Positions 1-6,631 of a stretch of DNA of 6,635 nucleotides are shown one piece after another. Numbering within the stretch: the stretch's first letter is position 1; each line of letters opens with the position of its first letter. The DNA lies in contig DHER01000104.1 in NCBI GenBank assembly GCA_002399975.1, forward strand, positions 1-6,635, in the 5' to 3' direction. Under the pieces are notes generated by a model. The model did not search any database and had not been told where the DNA came from. It saw only the letters and a program-made list of their open reading frames with translations. The position numbers and the translations under genes are program-made. Source of the DNA: Firmicutes bacterium UBA4845. GTDB lineage: Bacteria; Bacillota; Clostridia; Tissierellales; Sedimentibacteraceae.

Positions 1-286
1 TTGTCAGAAAATCTGGAGAAAATTGAAGAACAATATCCACGACATCGGTGATATTCTCGTTTCCATGTACTGTCAAGGGCGGCACAATAAACATTGTTTT
101 TTCCCTTACCAGATATCTTGAACCATCAATAAAAACATATCTTTCCCCCTTGATTACATAGCAAATTTCATAATAGGAATGACAGTGAAGAGGATAATTA
201 CCATTAGAACTTGATTCATAACAGAAACAGCTGACGAGTGTGGATGAGGGCTGTTCTGATGCTTGAAATTCTTTCTGATAAATCAT
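1..286 (-). CDS. AraC-family transcriptional regulator, N-terminal part (cut by left window edge)
   Basis: Reading the minus strand from an ATG at 286 gives 95 open codons that run off the left edge. The visible part matches the N-terminal cupin-like effector domain of AraC-family regulators. It has HCHSYYEICYVIKGERY (His34, His36, Glu40), then a beta-rich stretch IDGSRYLV, then the characteristic MFIVPPLTVHG (residues 65-75), then FSPDFL. In this family the cupin binds a small ligand, often a sugar, and a C-terminal double helix-turn-helix binds DNA; that half is outside the window. I chose the ATG at 286 because GGAG lies 6 nt upstream. An in-frame ATG at 298 would add METN and has only a weaker GGTGG ahead of it. 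The gene is divergent from the kinase operon and has its own promoter. Whether it controls the neighbouring transporter or genes to the left is unknown. The family call is firm; the effector is not known. Confidence 0.85.
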   Translation of the reverse strand, partial: MIYQKEFQASEQPSSTLVSCFCYESSSNGNYPLHCHSYYEICYVIKGERYVFIDGSRYLVREKTMFIVPPLTVHGNENITDVVDIVLQFSPDFLT

Positions 287-292
287 ATTTGT

Positions 293-296
293 CTCC
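293..296 (-). promoter_or_regulatory. Ribosome binding site deciding the AraC-type gene start
   Basis: On the minus strand GGAG is followed by a 6-nt spacer (ACAAAT) and then ATG at 286. This is better spaced and closer to consensus than anything before the alternative ATG at 298, so it favours the shorter start. The motif lies inside the alternative start's first codons. Confidence 0.5.
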
Positions 297-309
297 ATTC
301 CGCCACCAA

Positions 310-340
310 CAGTGGCACAATATTGCACTGTAACGGCACT
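310..340. repeat. Helically phased GCAC repeats and small inverted repeat in the regulator leader
   Basis: GCAC occurs at 315, 325 and 336, that is at spacings of 10 and 11 bp, and the last two copies extend to GCACT. The same stretch holds the inverted repeat CAGTG (310-314) / CACTG (326-330) around an 8-bp palindrome CAATATTG (317-324). It lies between the predicted transcription start and the start codon of the AraC-type gene. Such an arrangement could be an autoregulatory operator or a leader hairpin. The repeat is seen directly; the role is inference. Confidence 0.3.
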
Positions 341-373
341 CCTTTTATAGCTGAGTAAGGCAATTTCAAATTC

Positions 374-402
374 AGTATATCTTATATTAATTCTTCAAGC
401 AA
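374..402 (-). promoter_or_regulatory. Sigma-A-type promoter for the divergent AraC-family gene
   Basis: On the minus strand there is TTGCTT (plus-strand 397-402), a 17-bp spacer, and TATACT (plus-strand 374-379). Each box differs from consensus (TTGACA, TATAAT) at two or fewer positions and the spacing is optimal. Transcription would begin near 366-368, giving a leader of about 80 nt before the ATG at 286. Evidence is sequence match only. Confidence 0.6.
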
Positions 403-420
403 GATAAGGTAATGGGGATT

Positions 421-437
421 TAAAATATATTATTTTA
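421..437. repeat. AT-rich palindrome in the divergent intergenic region
   Basis: TAAAATA (421-427) and TATTTTA (431-437) are perfect 7-bp inverted arms around TAT. The element lies between the leftward promoter and the kinase gene, where an operator for either direction could sit. Because the surrounding DNA is very AT-rich, a palindrome of this size may be chance. In the rest of 299-538 I see no gene and no clear rightward -35/-10 pair; the best candidate is TTGCTT at 459-464 with a poor TTTAAG at 482-487. Confidence 0.25.
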
Positions 438-538
438 TAAGATGGTAAATGAAAATGGTTGCTTTTAGGACTAAGAATATCTTTAAGTGTAAAGCAATCT
501 TTATACCTATGTAAGCTGGTAGAAGGAAGGTAGATAGG

Positions 539-2344
539 ATGAAAGTATTTAACTGGAATATCCGTACAATCATAGAAAGAATTCTAGGAATGAAACTTTT
601 ATACCGAATGATATTCATTTATATAATTGGAGGAGCCTTACCACTGATTCTGACCGGTAGTTATTTAGTTAATGGCATGAACCAAATTTTAATACAGCAG
701 GAAAAAGATGCAAAAGTGGTTGAAATTAAAACAATAAAGCGAGAGCTTCAGGATTCCTTAAATACAGTAAATACAGTTTCTGTTAAATTCTTTTTTGATA
801 AAAAACTTGAAAAAATTGCTTTGAATAATTATGAGTCTTATCAGGATAATGTGGATGATTTTAAAGATTATAAAGATTTTACAACCCAAATGCATTACTA
901 CGATGATATTATACAAATGATAAGCATTTACATAAAGAATGATACCATGGCAGGTAATGCGAAGTTTGTTAAAGTAGATGATAAAATTAGCAAACATATT
1001 TGGTACCAGGAGGCCATACACGCGAATGGTGCTGTCCTATGGCGTTACATACCGGCCAGTAACGGAGATGAAAGTTATCTTTCGTTAGTAAGATTGATTA
1101 GAACAACAAAGTTTCAGAATGTCGGTGTACTGGTAATTAATCTCAAGCAACAAAAGCTTATGAATATTATTAACGATAAAGAAAGTAATATCTTGCTATT
1201 GTTGAATAAAAAGGAAAAGATCGCTTCAAGCGGAAGTGATATAGACCTAAATGAACTACAGAAGATAATGCCAGAGGACAAGCAAGAAATTGTATGTAAG
1301 AAAGTAAACTATCATAACGAAGAATATCTTATGACCTATGCTGATATACTGCTGCCAGAATGTGTTGATCATATACAGGTTATAAATCTGCACTCTTACC
1401 GGGAAATATTAAAAGAAGCGCATAATAAGAGCAAAAGTAGTTCACTTTTTTTAATATTTAGTTTCGCTATTTCTACCATATTGATTGTGCTTTTCTCCAG
1501 ATCCTTCAGTGTACGTGTAAATCTATTCTGCAAACAGATGCAGAAGGCTGCATCTGGTGATTTTAACCTGGAAAAGACAATTAAAGGGGACGACGAAATA
1601 AGTGAAATGTATAAATACTTAAATAAAATGATATGGAGCATCCAAAGCCTTCTTGAAGAAGTTTATCAAGAGCAGCTGCATAAGGAGCGTTTAAAAACAA
1701 AGCAAAAGGACGTAGAATTTAAAATGCTTGCCAGTCAAATCAATCCTCATTTTTTATATAATACGTTAGAAACAATTAGAATGATGGCAAGGGTACAAGG
1801 AAATTACGATATCGAAGAGTTGGTAAAAATGCTTAGTAGTATCCTTCGTCATAATATCCAGGTGGGTAATCACGAGGTGACGATAAAGTCAGAGGTTGAT
1901 ATTCTGGAATGTTACTTAAGGATACAGCAATACCGCTTCGGGGATAGAATACAGTATCGCATTCATATTCAAGAAGGGCTGGAGGATCATAAGATACTAC
2001 CGTTAATTATACAGCCCATTGTTGAGAATTCTATTATACATGGCTTGGAAGCCAAAGAGAGTGCCGGTAATATCTTAATTGATATAAGAAGAGAAGGTCA
2101 TAATATTTCTATTCTTGTCGAAGATGATGGATTGGGAATGGAAAGGGACAAGCTGGAGGAGCTACAGAAAAAACTCTATGATTTTAACAATATTGAATGG
2201 ACACATATCGGCTTATGTAATGTGCATCAGCGAATTAATCTTTTATATGGAGATTCCTACGGAGTCACTGTAAGTAGTGAAAAGGATAAAGGGACAAGAG
2301 TGGAAATTATAATTCCTTTAAATGAAGCTGGAGAGAGGTTGTGA
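539..2344 (+). CDS. YesM-type sensor histidine kinase (two-component system)
   Basis: This 601-residue membrane kinase autophosphorylates on histidine and passes the phosphate to the next gene's product. Order of parts: membrane segment at about 22-44; extracytoplasmic sensor at about 45-301, with WYQEA at 155 resembling dCache-type sensors; second membrane segment at about 302-320; HAMP-like linker (QKAASGDF at 335-342); coiled-coil stretch at about 372-397; His_kinase (LytS/YesM) domain with INPHFLYNTLE, phospho-acceptor His404; and HATPase with N-box VENSIIHG (Asn497), G1 box EDDGLGM (528-534), G2 box HIGLCNV (Gly558) and GTRVEI (585 on). All catalytic boxes are intact and the length is usual for the family. 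The start at 539 has AAGG 8 nt upstream and puts a short basic tail before the first membrane segment. It lies 6 nt from the response regulator, so the two are one operon. The signal sensed is unknown; in this family it is usually an external sugar or its binding protein. Confidence 0.93.
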   Translation: MKVFNWNIRTIIERILGMKLLYRMIFIYIIGGALPLILTGSYLVNGMNQILIQQEKDAKVVEIKTIKRELQDSLNTVNTVSVKFFFDKKLEKIALNNYESYQDNVDDFKDYKDFTTQMHYYDDIIQMISIYIKNDTMAGNAKFVKVDDKISKHIWYQEAIHANGAVLWRYIPASNGDESYLSLVRLIRTTKFQNVGVLVINLKQQKLMNIINDKESNILLLLNKKEKIASSGSDIDLNELQKIMPEDKQEIVCKKVNYHNEEYLMTYADILLPECVDHIQVINLHSYREILKEAHNKSKSSSLFLIFSFAISTILIVLFSRSFSVRVNLFCKQMQKAASGDFNLEKTIKGDDEISEMYKYLNKMIWSIQSLLEEVYQEQLHKERLKTKQKDVEFKMLASQINPHFLYNTLETIRMMARVQGNYDIEELVKMLSSILRHNIQVGNHEVTIKSEVDILECYLRIQQYRFGDRIQYRIHIQEGLEDHKILPLIIQPIVENSIIHGLEAKESAGNILIDIRREGHNISILVEDDGLGMERDKLEELQKKLYDFNNIEWTHIGLCNVHQRINLLYGDSYGVTVSSEKDKGTRVEIIIPLNEAGERL

Positions 2345-2350
2345 TGAAGC

Positions 2351-3889
2351 ATGTACAGAGTTATGATTATCGATGACGAAGCTATCGTTAGAATGGGGAT
2401 ACGAACTTTAATCAACTGGAAGGAAGAAGGCTTTGAAATCTGCGAGGAAGGACGGGATGGCAGGGATGGATTACAAAAAATTCTTGAATACCAGCCAGAG
2501 CTTGTACTTATTGATATAAAAATGCCCGGACTTAATGGAATTGAGGTAATCAAAGAAGCAAGAGTGCATGGTTTTAATGGTAAGTTTATCATTCTCACAG
2601 GGTACTCAGAATTCGAATATGCCAAGTCTGCAATTACACTTGGAGTAAAAGCTTATTTACTGAAACCGATCAATGAAAATGAACTGATGAATTATATTAA
2701 GAATATTTACACAGAGCTTCAATTAAGTGAAAATCTTATATCTTTTCATAAAAACAACGAGGAAAAGGCAAGAGAGGAATTGCTGCGCCAGCTACTTCTA
2801 AATTATGAAACAGAAGGTAAAATAGATAAAATAGAAGAAAAGATTGCCATGTATAAGCTGAATAATAGGAAAGAGGTACTCTGTGTGGCAATTGTTCAAG
2901 ATAAAACTTACTATCAAGAGGGAACCGATAATCAGTTTATTGAAAAAATCGATGAATTATTAGAGGGTAGTAAATCCAATACGGAAAAGGTTATGATGGA
3001 AGAGCATGTTGCGCTAATCAGTCATGGGATAGGCTACAAAAAATGGATTGAAATACTTAACAAAGGTAACGAGAGGGTCAACAGGAGATTTGGCAGTAAA
3101 CTTTTCATAACCATCGGGAATAATGTTACAAAGTGGTATGAACTATGCTATTCTTATGAATTTGCCAGATATTTAATGGAGAAAAATTTCCTATTTAGTG
3201 AGCAATTATTGTTATCTATCGATACAATTTGTGAAAGGCTGGATGCTGGAGAAAAAGTTTCAATAGAACATTTAGACCTGTTGATTGATGTTGGAGACAT
3301 CGATAGTATTCAGAAGTCAATCTACCAATATAAAAGTTATTGCATGGAACATCTGGTAAAGGAAGCTGAAATAAAATTGCAGGTTTTATATTATCTCCTG
3401 CAGCATAAAAATAATTTCATTAAAAAATACGGAATGGATCGATATAACAGTACAGGTGCCGAAATAATGATAGAACAGATTAATCATACCAAGGAACTGG
3501 ATGAATTATTAGATTTATACTACCGTATCCTGTGTCAATTAAGCCAACAGATCTGTAATAATGATGTGGATAATATTGTAAAAAGAGTGCTTTATTTCAT
3601 GGAGAATAATTACTCTAGTGATTTAAAACTAGAAAAGATAGCAAAGCTATTTAATTATAATAGTGCATACTTAGGACAAATTTTTTATAAGGTAAAGGGT
3701 GATTATTTTAATAATACATTAGATACGATTAGAATTACAAATGCTAAGAGGCTTTTAGCAGAATCAGATATGAAGGTGTATCAGATCTCGAATGCAGTAG
3801 GATATAAAAATATTGATTTATTTTATAAAAAATTTAAAACTCAGGTAGGAGTTACTCCAAAAGATTATTTAAAGAGTATTCAGAAGTAA
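2351..3889 (+). CDS. YesN-type response regulator with AraC-family DNA-binding domain
   Basis: This 512-residue cytoplasmic regulator is the partner of the upstream kinase. The receiver domain covers about residues 1-122 and has the full active site: acidic pair Asp8/Asp9, phospho-acceptor Asp55 in LIDIKMPGLNG, Thr83 in ILTGYSEFEYA and Lys105 in LLKPIN. A long middle region (about 130-405) without a motif I recognise follows, as is usual for YesN proteins. The C-terminus (about 410-512) is an AraC-type double helix-turn-helix: first helices in LEKIAKLFNYNSAYLGQIF, second in YQISNAVGYKNIDLFYKKFK, ending in the family signature GVTPKDYLK. ATG 2351 is the first in-frame start, since TGA at 2345 closes the frame just before it. 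The GGAGAGAGG at 2330-2338 is 12 nt away, a longer spacer than usual, so translation may depend partly on coupling to the kinase stop at 2342-2344. The probable target is the transporter promoter immediately downstream, by analogy with other YesMN loci. Confidence 0.93.
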   Translation: MYRVMIIDDEAIVRMGIRTLINWKEEGFEICEEGRDGRDGLQKILEYQPELVLIDIKMPGLNGIEVIKEARVHGFNGKFIILTGYSEFEYAKSAITLGVKAYLLKPINENELMNYIKNIYTELQLSENLISFHKNNEEKAREELLRQLLLNYETEGKIDKIEEKIAMYKLNNRKEVLCVAIVQDKTYYQEGTDNQFIEKIDELLEGSKSNTEKVMMEEHVALISHGIGYKKWIEILNKGNERVNRRFGSKLFITIGNNVTKWYELCYSYEFARYLMEKNFLFSEQLLLSIDTICERLDAGEKVSIEHLDLLIDVGDIDSIQKSIYQYKSYCMEHLVKEAEIKLQVLYYLLQHKNNFIKKYGMDRYNSTGAEIMIEQINHTKELDELLDLYYRILCQLSQQICNNDVDNIVKRVLYFMENNYSSDLKLEKIAKLFNYNSAYLGQIFYKVKGDYFNNTLDTIRITNAKRLLAESDMKVYQISNAVGYKNIDLFYKKFKTQVGVTPKDYLKSIQK

Positions 3890-3912
3890 TAGAAAGACCT
3901 CACAAAGCCTAT

Positions 3913-3929
3913 AATAATTTGGAATAATT
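3913..3929 (+). promoter_or_regulatory. Tandem direct repeat, candidate response-regulator binding site
   Basis: AATAATT occurs at 3913-3919 and again at 3923-3929, a period of exactly 10 bp. It ends 17 bp before the predicted -35 region. AraC-type activators commonly bind direct repeats on one face of the helix just upstream of a weak -35, so this is the best candidate site for the adjacent YesN-type regulator. The repeat is seen; the binding assignment is inference, and the AT-rich sequence lowers its specificity. Confidence 0.35.
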
Positions 3930-3946
3930 GACTATAAATACATGGG

Positions 3947-3975
3947 TTTTTTAGGCTGCATTTGTAAGTTATAAT
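3947..3975 (+). promoter_or_regulatory. Promoter of the ABC transporter operon, probably activator-dependent
   Basis: A perfect TATAAT -10 box lies at 3970-3975. The hexamer 17 bp upstream is TTTTTT (3947-3952), a poor match to TTGACA. Transcription would start near 3981-3983, leaving a leader of about 22 nt that includes the GTGAGGA ribosome site at 3987-3993. A strong -10 with a weak -35 fits a promoter that needs an activator, and a two-component response regulator gene ends 57 nt before the -35. A TTGACT at 3928-3933 has no good -10 at 16-18 bp. Confidence 0.5.
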
Positions 3976-4003
3976 AGGCATAGAAAGTGAGGAACAGAGC
4001 AGA

Positions 4004-4945
4004 ATGAAAGCAAAAACTAAAAATGAAGAAAATTATGTGAAGCAGAAGTTTAGCTGGAAACTTATGTGGAAGCAGAGATATCTTCTCTGTATGTCAGTAC
4101 CATTCGTGATATGGCTGATTATATTTCGATACTTACCGCTATGGGGATGGACGATGGCGTTTCAGGATGTAAAACCTAAATCGTTTGGATTGTCAATATG
4201 GGAGCGTGAATTTGTAGGCTTTGCTAATTTTGCAAAAGCATTTTCTGATCACATGTTTTTTCCAACAATGATAAATACGCTTTGTACAAGTTTTTTAGGA
4301 TTGGTACTTGGGACGGTATCCGCTATCTTTTTTGCATTAATGCTAAATGAAATGCGATTTCTCAAATTTAAAAAAGTAACCCAGACGATTTCATATTTAC
4401 CGCATTTTGTATCCTGGGTTATTATTGCCAGTATCGCAAAGATGTTCCTGAATGACGGTGGTGTGCTAGATACAATTTTTAATACAAAATTACACCTAAT
4501 GTCTAGTAACTCTCCTCTGTTTTGGGTCGTTGTAACAGCTGTAAATGTGTGGAAAGAGGTTGGCTGGGATGCGATTATATACTTATCAGCTTTGGCCGGG
4601 ATTGATCAAGGACTTTATGAAGCTGCAAAGGTGGATGGTGCTAACCGTTTTCAGAGAATGTGGCATATTTCATTACCAGGTATTAAAACAACCGTAACTG
4701 TAATCATGATTATGAGTATCGGAGGAATACTTAACGTTGGAATGGAACGTCAGATGTTATTAAGTAACGCTATTGTAAAAGACCATGCAATGGTACTTTC
4801 CTGGTTCGCCTATACAAGAGGTATCGGTAATAATGATTATGGTTTTGGTACAGCAATTGGCATGTTCCAGTCAGTAGTCGGAATTATACTTTTGCTTATT
4901 GCAAATAAAATTGCCGGTCTACTAGGGGAAAGAAAATTAATTTAG
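4004..4945 (+). CDS. CUT1-type ABC sugar transporter permease, LplB/YteP family
   Basis: This 313-residue inner-membrane protein is one of two permease subunits of a binding-protein-dependent importer. After a charged cytoplasmic tail come about six hydrophobic segments (approximately 26-46, 88-115, 130-150, 173-197, 230-246 and 284-304). The cytoplasmic loop between segments four and five holds the EAA motif YEAAKVDGANRFQRMWHISLPGI (Glu206 to Gly212 core), which docks on the ATPase. Early residues RYLLCMSVPFVIWLIIFRYLPLWGWTMAFQ and the later YLPHFVSWVI are typical of the LplB/YteP branch, which in Bacillus and Clostridia takes up oligosaccharides. The start has GAGG 11 nt upstream. It is first in the transporter operon and is followed 16 nt later by the second permease; its TAG stop (4943-4945) overlaps the next gene's AGGAGG. 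The substrate cannot be inferred from sequence alone. Confidence 0.92.
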   Translation: MKAKTKNEENYVKQKFSWKLMWKQRYLLCMSVPFVIWLIIFRYLPLWGWTMAFQDVKPKSFGLSIWEREFVGFANFAKAFSDHMFFPTMINTLCTSFLGLVLGTVSAIFFALMLNEMRFLKFKKVTQTISYLPHFVSWVIIASIAKMFLNDGGVLDTIFNTKLHLMSSNSPLFWVVVTAVNVWKEVGWDAIIYLSALAGIDQGLYEAAKVDGANRFQRMWHISLPGIKTTVTVIMIMSIGGILNVGMERQMLLSNAIVKDHAMVLSWFAYTRGIGNNDYGFGTAIGMFQSVVGIILLLIANKIAGLLGERKLI

Positions 4946-4961
4946 GAGGCAGTGATTCATA

Positions 4962-5852
4962 ATGAAAAAAAATAGACTACATAAGGGACAGAGAGTTACT
5001 GCATTTGACTATATATTGATTATTTACTTTTTGTTTATAATTGTAACTACAATTTATCCCTTTCTCAATGTCCTTGCCATATCCTTGAATGACCCAATCG
5101 ATACAATGCGAAATGTAAATTTTATTATTCCACGTAAGTTTACTTTGGCAAATTATCAGTACGTTTTTTCTAAGAATAATTTGCTTTTCCCATTTTTAAT
5201 GTCCATAGCAAGAACCGTAGTTGGTACAGTTACTGGAGTTATCTGCACTGCAATGGTAGCATATGTATTGAGCCGCAAGGATTTCTATTTTAATAAATTA
5301 TTTACCCTTTTATTCATTATTACCATGTATGTAGGCGGAGGATTAATCCCTGAATACCTGCTTATTACAAGAACCTTGGATATGAGTAATAAGTTTTCTG
5401 TTTATATTATCCCGGGACTTGTTGGGGTATTCAATATCATCCTGATCAGATCCTATATTGAGGGAGTATCCATATCATTACAGGAAGCTGCGAAAATTGA
5501 TGGTGCGAATGATTTTATTATTTGGCTCAAAATAATAATGCCAATATGCAAACCAGTTATTGCTACGGTGGCGTTATTTGGGGCTGTAGGGCAATGGAAT
5601 TCCTTCATGGATACATATTTATATGCACGTAATCTATCAACCCTACAGTATGAATTGTATAAAATAATGGAATCCGCAAAAATTAAAATTGACCCTCATG
5701 CAGCAAATATAGAGCAGGTTACAAGATCGGTTTCACCGTTATCTGTACGAATGGCAATTACGATTGTTGCAACCGCTCCAATCGTAATTGTATATCCATT
5801 CTTACAAAAGTATTTTATTGGGGGAATAACGCTTGGTGCAGTCAAAGACTGA
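4962..5852 (+). CDS. CUT1-type ABC sugar transporter permease, YtcP/LplC family
   Basis: This 296-residue protein is the second permease subunit, pairing with the LplB-type protein to form the membrane channel. Segments are near 16-41 (FDYILIIYFLFIIVTTIYPFLNVLAISL), 76-104, 112-136, 146-164, 196-212 and 262-282. The EAA motif is LQEAAKIDGANDFIIWLKIIMPICKP (Glu175 to Gly181 core). Family hallmarks include MYVGGGLIPEYLL, IPGLVGVFNIILIRSYI and the C-terminal QKYFIGGITLGAVKD, so the gene is complete. AGGAGG at 4944-4949 lies 12 nt before the ATG, a rather long spacer, within the stop region of the previous gene, so the two are probably translationally linked. The solute-binding lipoprotein gene begins 32 nt downstream. 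No nucleotide-binding subunit is encoded nearby in this window. Confidence 0.93.
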   Translation: MKKNRLHKGQRVTAFDYILIIYFLFIIVTTIYPFLNVLAISLNDPIDTMRNVNFIIPRKFTLANYQYVFSKNNLLFPFLMSIARTVVGTVTGVICTAMVAYVLSRKDFYFNKLFTLLFIITMYVGGGLIPEYLLITRTLDMSNKFSVYIIPGLVGVFNIILIRSYIEGVSISLQEAAKIDGANDFIIWLKIIMPICKPVIATVALFGAVGQWNSFMDTYLYARNLSTLQYELYKIMESAKIKIDPHAANIEQVTRSVSPLSVRMAITIVATAPIVIVYPFLQKYFIGGITLGAVKD

Positions 5853-5872
5853 TACTAATAAAAAATGAAAAG

Positions 5873-5878
5873 AGGAGG
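5873..5878 (+). promoter_or_regulatory. Strong ribosome binding site for the solute-binding lipoprotein
   Basis: AGGAGG, extended upstream to AGAGGAGG, sits 6 nt before the ATG at 5885. It has the best spacing of any site in this operon; the two permease genes have 11-12 nt spacers. Binding proteins are normally needed in excess over permeases, which this difference would help to achieve. Confidence 0.7.
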
Positions 5879-5884
5879 ATTTTT

Positions 5885-6631
5885 ATGAAACTAAGAAGAT
5901 TGTTATCACTAGTTATGGTGACTGTGATGGCGGGAGCACTGTTGGCGGGATGTGGAAAAGGAAATAAAAAAGAGAACACTTCCAACAATAACGGAACCAG
6001 TAATCCGGCAGTCGCAGAGGGAGATGCCGCAGACAAAAGTCCAATTACATTAAGCTACTATAGTGGTGGTACTATTGAGGATCCATGGACAGATCCTGTG
6101 GCGCAGGCGATTACCGAAGCAACCGGTGTTACGCTTGAAACACAAATCAAAGTATCAACGGATGACCAGAAAATAGCACTCATGATCGCAGAGCAGAATT
6201 ACCCGGATTTAATGTTTACCGAAGGTTTTGCTACTGATTTAGTGAATGCTGGTGCATTGATCGATATGACAGATTTAATCGAGCAATATGGACCGAATAT
6301 TAAGAAAATGTATGGGAATGAGTTAAAAAAGCTAAAGTTCTCCAAGGAAGATACTGGAATCTATATGCTTTCTTCCTATGGAATTGGTGGCCAATCGTAT
6401 AAATCTGACGGTAGTATTCAGATGCAATGCGATATTCTGAAGGAAAATAATTATGCTGTGCCGAAATCTCTTCAGGAATATGAGACTATGATTAAAAACT
6501 ATATGGCTGCTCACCCAACTACGGACGATGGACTTAAGACAATTGGTCTGTCACTTTCTGTAGCCGATTGGCGCTGGTATATTACTCTTAGTAATCCTTC
6601 CAACTGGCTCTATATCAGTTCTGAAAGGTAA
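5885..6631 (+). CDS. Extracellular solute-binding lipoprotein, LplA/LipO/YtcQ type, truncated (N-terminal half only)
   Basis: The product would be exported and lipid-anchored to capture the sugar for the two permeases encoded upstream. Residues 1-22 form a lipoprotein signal peptide (basic MKLRR, hydrophobic core, lipobox LAGC with Cys23). A Gly/Asn/Lys/Ser-rich linker follows to about residue 50. The mature domain starts at ITLSYYSGG and shows family-type blocks: TGVTLE, YPDLMF (106-111), LIDMTDLIEQYGPNI (125-139), and MQCDILKENNYAVPKSLQEYE (180-200), then DGLKTIGLS. The frame ends at TAA 6629-6631 after 248 codons, while relatives have roughly 500-560, so the second lobe is missing. The last residues after WRWYITLSNPSN (WLYISSER) do not look like the family, where a TG..DDG-like stretch is usual. 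The +1 frame there reads LPTGSISVLKGKN and is open to the window end. A frameshift, sequencing error, junction or contig-end artefact are all possible. The N-terminal identification is firm. Confidence 0.82.
   Translation: MKLRRLLSLVMVTVMAGALLAGCGKGNKKENTSNNNGTSNPAVAEGDAADKSPITLSYYSGGTIEDPWTDPVAQAITEATGVTLETQIKVSTDDQKIALMIAEQNYPDLMFTEGFATDLVNAGALIDMTDLIEQYGPNIKKMYGNELKKLKFSKEDTGIYMLSSYGIGGQSYKSDGSIQMQCDILKENNYAVPKSLQEYETMIKNYMAAHPTTDDGLKTIGLSLSVADWRWYITLSNPSNWLYISSER

Larger units (their letters stand above)
3907..3979. repeat. Long-spaced inverted repeat bracketing the transporter promoter
   Basis: GCCTATAATAA (3907-3917) and TTATAATAGGC (3969-3979) are inverted copies with 10 of 11 positions matching, separated by 51 bp. 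The right arm contains the predicted -10 box TATAAT; the left arm carries a TATAAT at 3910-3915 as well. Two-site looping by a regulator or simple chance in AT-rich DNA are both possible. The GC-containing ends (GCC/GGC) make it a little less likely to be chance. Confidence 0.4.

Noticed and set aside
328..341. TGTAACGGCACT as a catabolite-repression (cre) site
   Set aside because: It resembles the TGnAAnCGnTnnCA pattern only if a base is missing between AA and CG, and the symmetric half is poor.
490..503. TAAAG-CAAT-CTTTA hairpin just before the kinase gene as a riboswitch or attenuator
   Set aside because: It is a 5-bp, almost all A-T stem, too weak to support a regulatory RNA. No T-run terminator or known riboswitch motif accompanies it.
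758..1021. 87-codon minus-strand open frame inside the kinase sensor region
   Set aside because: It is antisense to the kinase and rich in Ile/Phe/Asn as expected from AT-rich shadow frames. It has no family resemblance.
2257..2625. 122-codon minus-strand open frame across the kinase-regulator junction
   Set aside because: It lies antisense to two clearly conserved coding regions, including the HATPase end and the receiver Asp55 region, and its translation shows no recognisable domain.
3928..3956. TTGACT at 3928-3933 as the -35 of the transporter promoter
   Set aside because: The hexamers 16-18 bp downstream (around TTAGGC) do not resemble TATAAT, whereas a perfect TATAAT exists at 3970-3975 at the wrong distance for this box.
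3941..3960. T-run GGGTTTTTT as a Rho-independent terminator of the kinase/regulator operon
   Set aside because: There is no GC-rich stem immediately before the T-run; the upstream bases are AATACATGGG. I see no terminator in 3890-4003, so readthrough into the transporter genes remains possible.
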